DNA of 6,874 bases, taken from Tidjanibacter sp. GTDB taxonomy: Bacteria > Bacteroidota > Bacteroidia > Bacteroidales > Rikenellaceae. Below the pieces are notes generated by a model, which saw only the letters and a program-made list of their open reading frames with translations, did not search any database and was not told the origin of the DNA. The position numbers and the translations under genes were made by a program. The stretch spans positions 1-6,874 of the forward strand of contig JAGBYS010000202.1 in assembly GCA_017628675.1 (NCBI GenBank), given 5' to 3'. Shown one piece after another: positions 6,758-6,874 of the stretch (position 1 is the first letter of the stretch; every line of letters begins with the position of its first letter).

Positions 6758-6806
6758 AGAACACAAGAGCGCCCCAACACATATTGTTGGGGCGCTCTTG
6801 TGTTCT
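6758..6806. terminator. Bidirectional terminator, perfect 22-bp hairpin between convergent genes
   Basis: The left arm 6758-6779 and right arm 6785-6806 are exact reverse complements, with a 5-nt loop (CATAT). The core GAGCGCCCC/GGGGCGCTC is GC-rich. The outer part supplies TTGTGTTCT after the core on the + strand and the same sequence on the - strand, so either direction can terminate. It lies 12 nt after the TPR-like gene and 17 nt beyond the minus-strand gene's stop. Confidence 0.85.
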
Positions 6807-6823
6807 CTCCATTGGGTGGTGCG

Positions 6824-6874
6824 CTATTTCAGTCGCTCAACCATCTTGTCCTCGGAGGTTACCTCACGGATGGA
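6824..6874 (-). CDS. 3' end of an unidentified minus-strand gene
   Basis: Reading the minus strand from the window edge, one frame stays open for 16 codons (SIREVTSEDKMVERLK) and ends at TAG (complement of 6824-6826). The other two minus-strand frames stop almost at once. The charged, helical ending, its place beyond a bidirectional terminator and the convergent layout support a real gene end. Sixteen residues are too few to name a product. Confidence 0.55.
   Translation of the reverse strand, partial: SIREVTSEDKMVERLK

Noticed and set aside
6029..6766. 245-codon minus-strand frame antisense to the TPR-like gene
   Set aside because: It is a shadow frame starting inside the terminator hairpin; the + strand frame has the expected overlap with cstA and a coherent helical pattern.

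Overview
This window looks like chromosomal DNA from a fairly GC-rich member of the Bacteroidales (Bacteroidota), possibly Alistipes/Rikenellaceae-like. That placement is inferred, not tested. It rests on a fimbrillin-type surface lipoprotein, a golvesin-domain protein, a periplasmic GH3 glycosidase, the lack of Shine-Dalgarno sequences before most starts, A-rich leaders, and a TAnnTTTG-type -7 promoter box.

Layout. (1) Positions 1-4410 look like the end of one + strand transcription unit: the C-terminal part of a golvesin-domain protein (1-384), a secreted GH3 beta-glucosidase (404-2632), a 45-residue microprotein (2642-2779), and a lipoprotein with a fimbrillin-like N-terminal half and a beta-sandwich C-terminal half (2839-4347). 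A strong intrinsic terminator closes the unit. (2) Positions 4411-4569 are an intergenic region with a possible secondary structure and a good -7 promoter box. (3) Positions 4570-6745 hold a second + strand unit: a CstA-family carbon-starvation/peptide transporter, then a 14-nt-overlapping gene for a cytosolic, helical TPR-like protein of unknown function. (4) A perfect 22-bp hairpin (6758-6806) separates this unit from the last 16 codons of a convergent minus-strand gene that runs off the window.

The first unit reads as an envelope and glycan module. GH3 would trim oligosaccharides in the periplasm, while the golvesin-domain and fimbrillin-like proteins would act at the cell surface. The second unit would import peptides or small organic acids under carbon limitation.

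The most notable point is that cstA is interrupted by one in-frame TGA at codon 83 (4816-4818). Homology-like sequence continues in the same frame on both sides, and the TGA sits where I recall relatives carrying Trp (TGG). The candidate explanations are a recent nonsense mutation, a sequencing or assembly error, UGA readthrough, or UGA recoding. None of the seven visible genes ends in TGA, but all 42 readable Trp codons are TGG, so wholesale reassignment is unlikely. No CRISPR array, mobile element, tRNA or rRNA was seen. No clearly new multi-gene system is evident.
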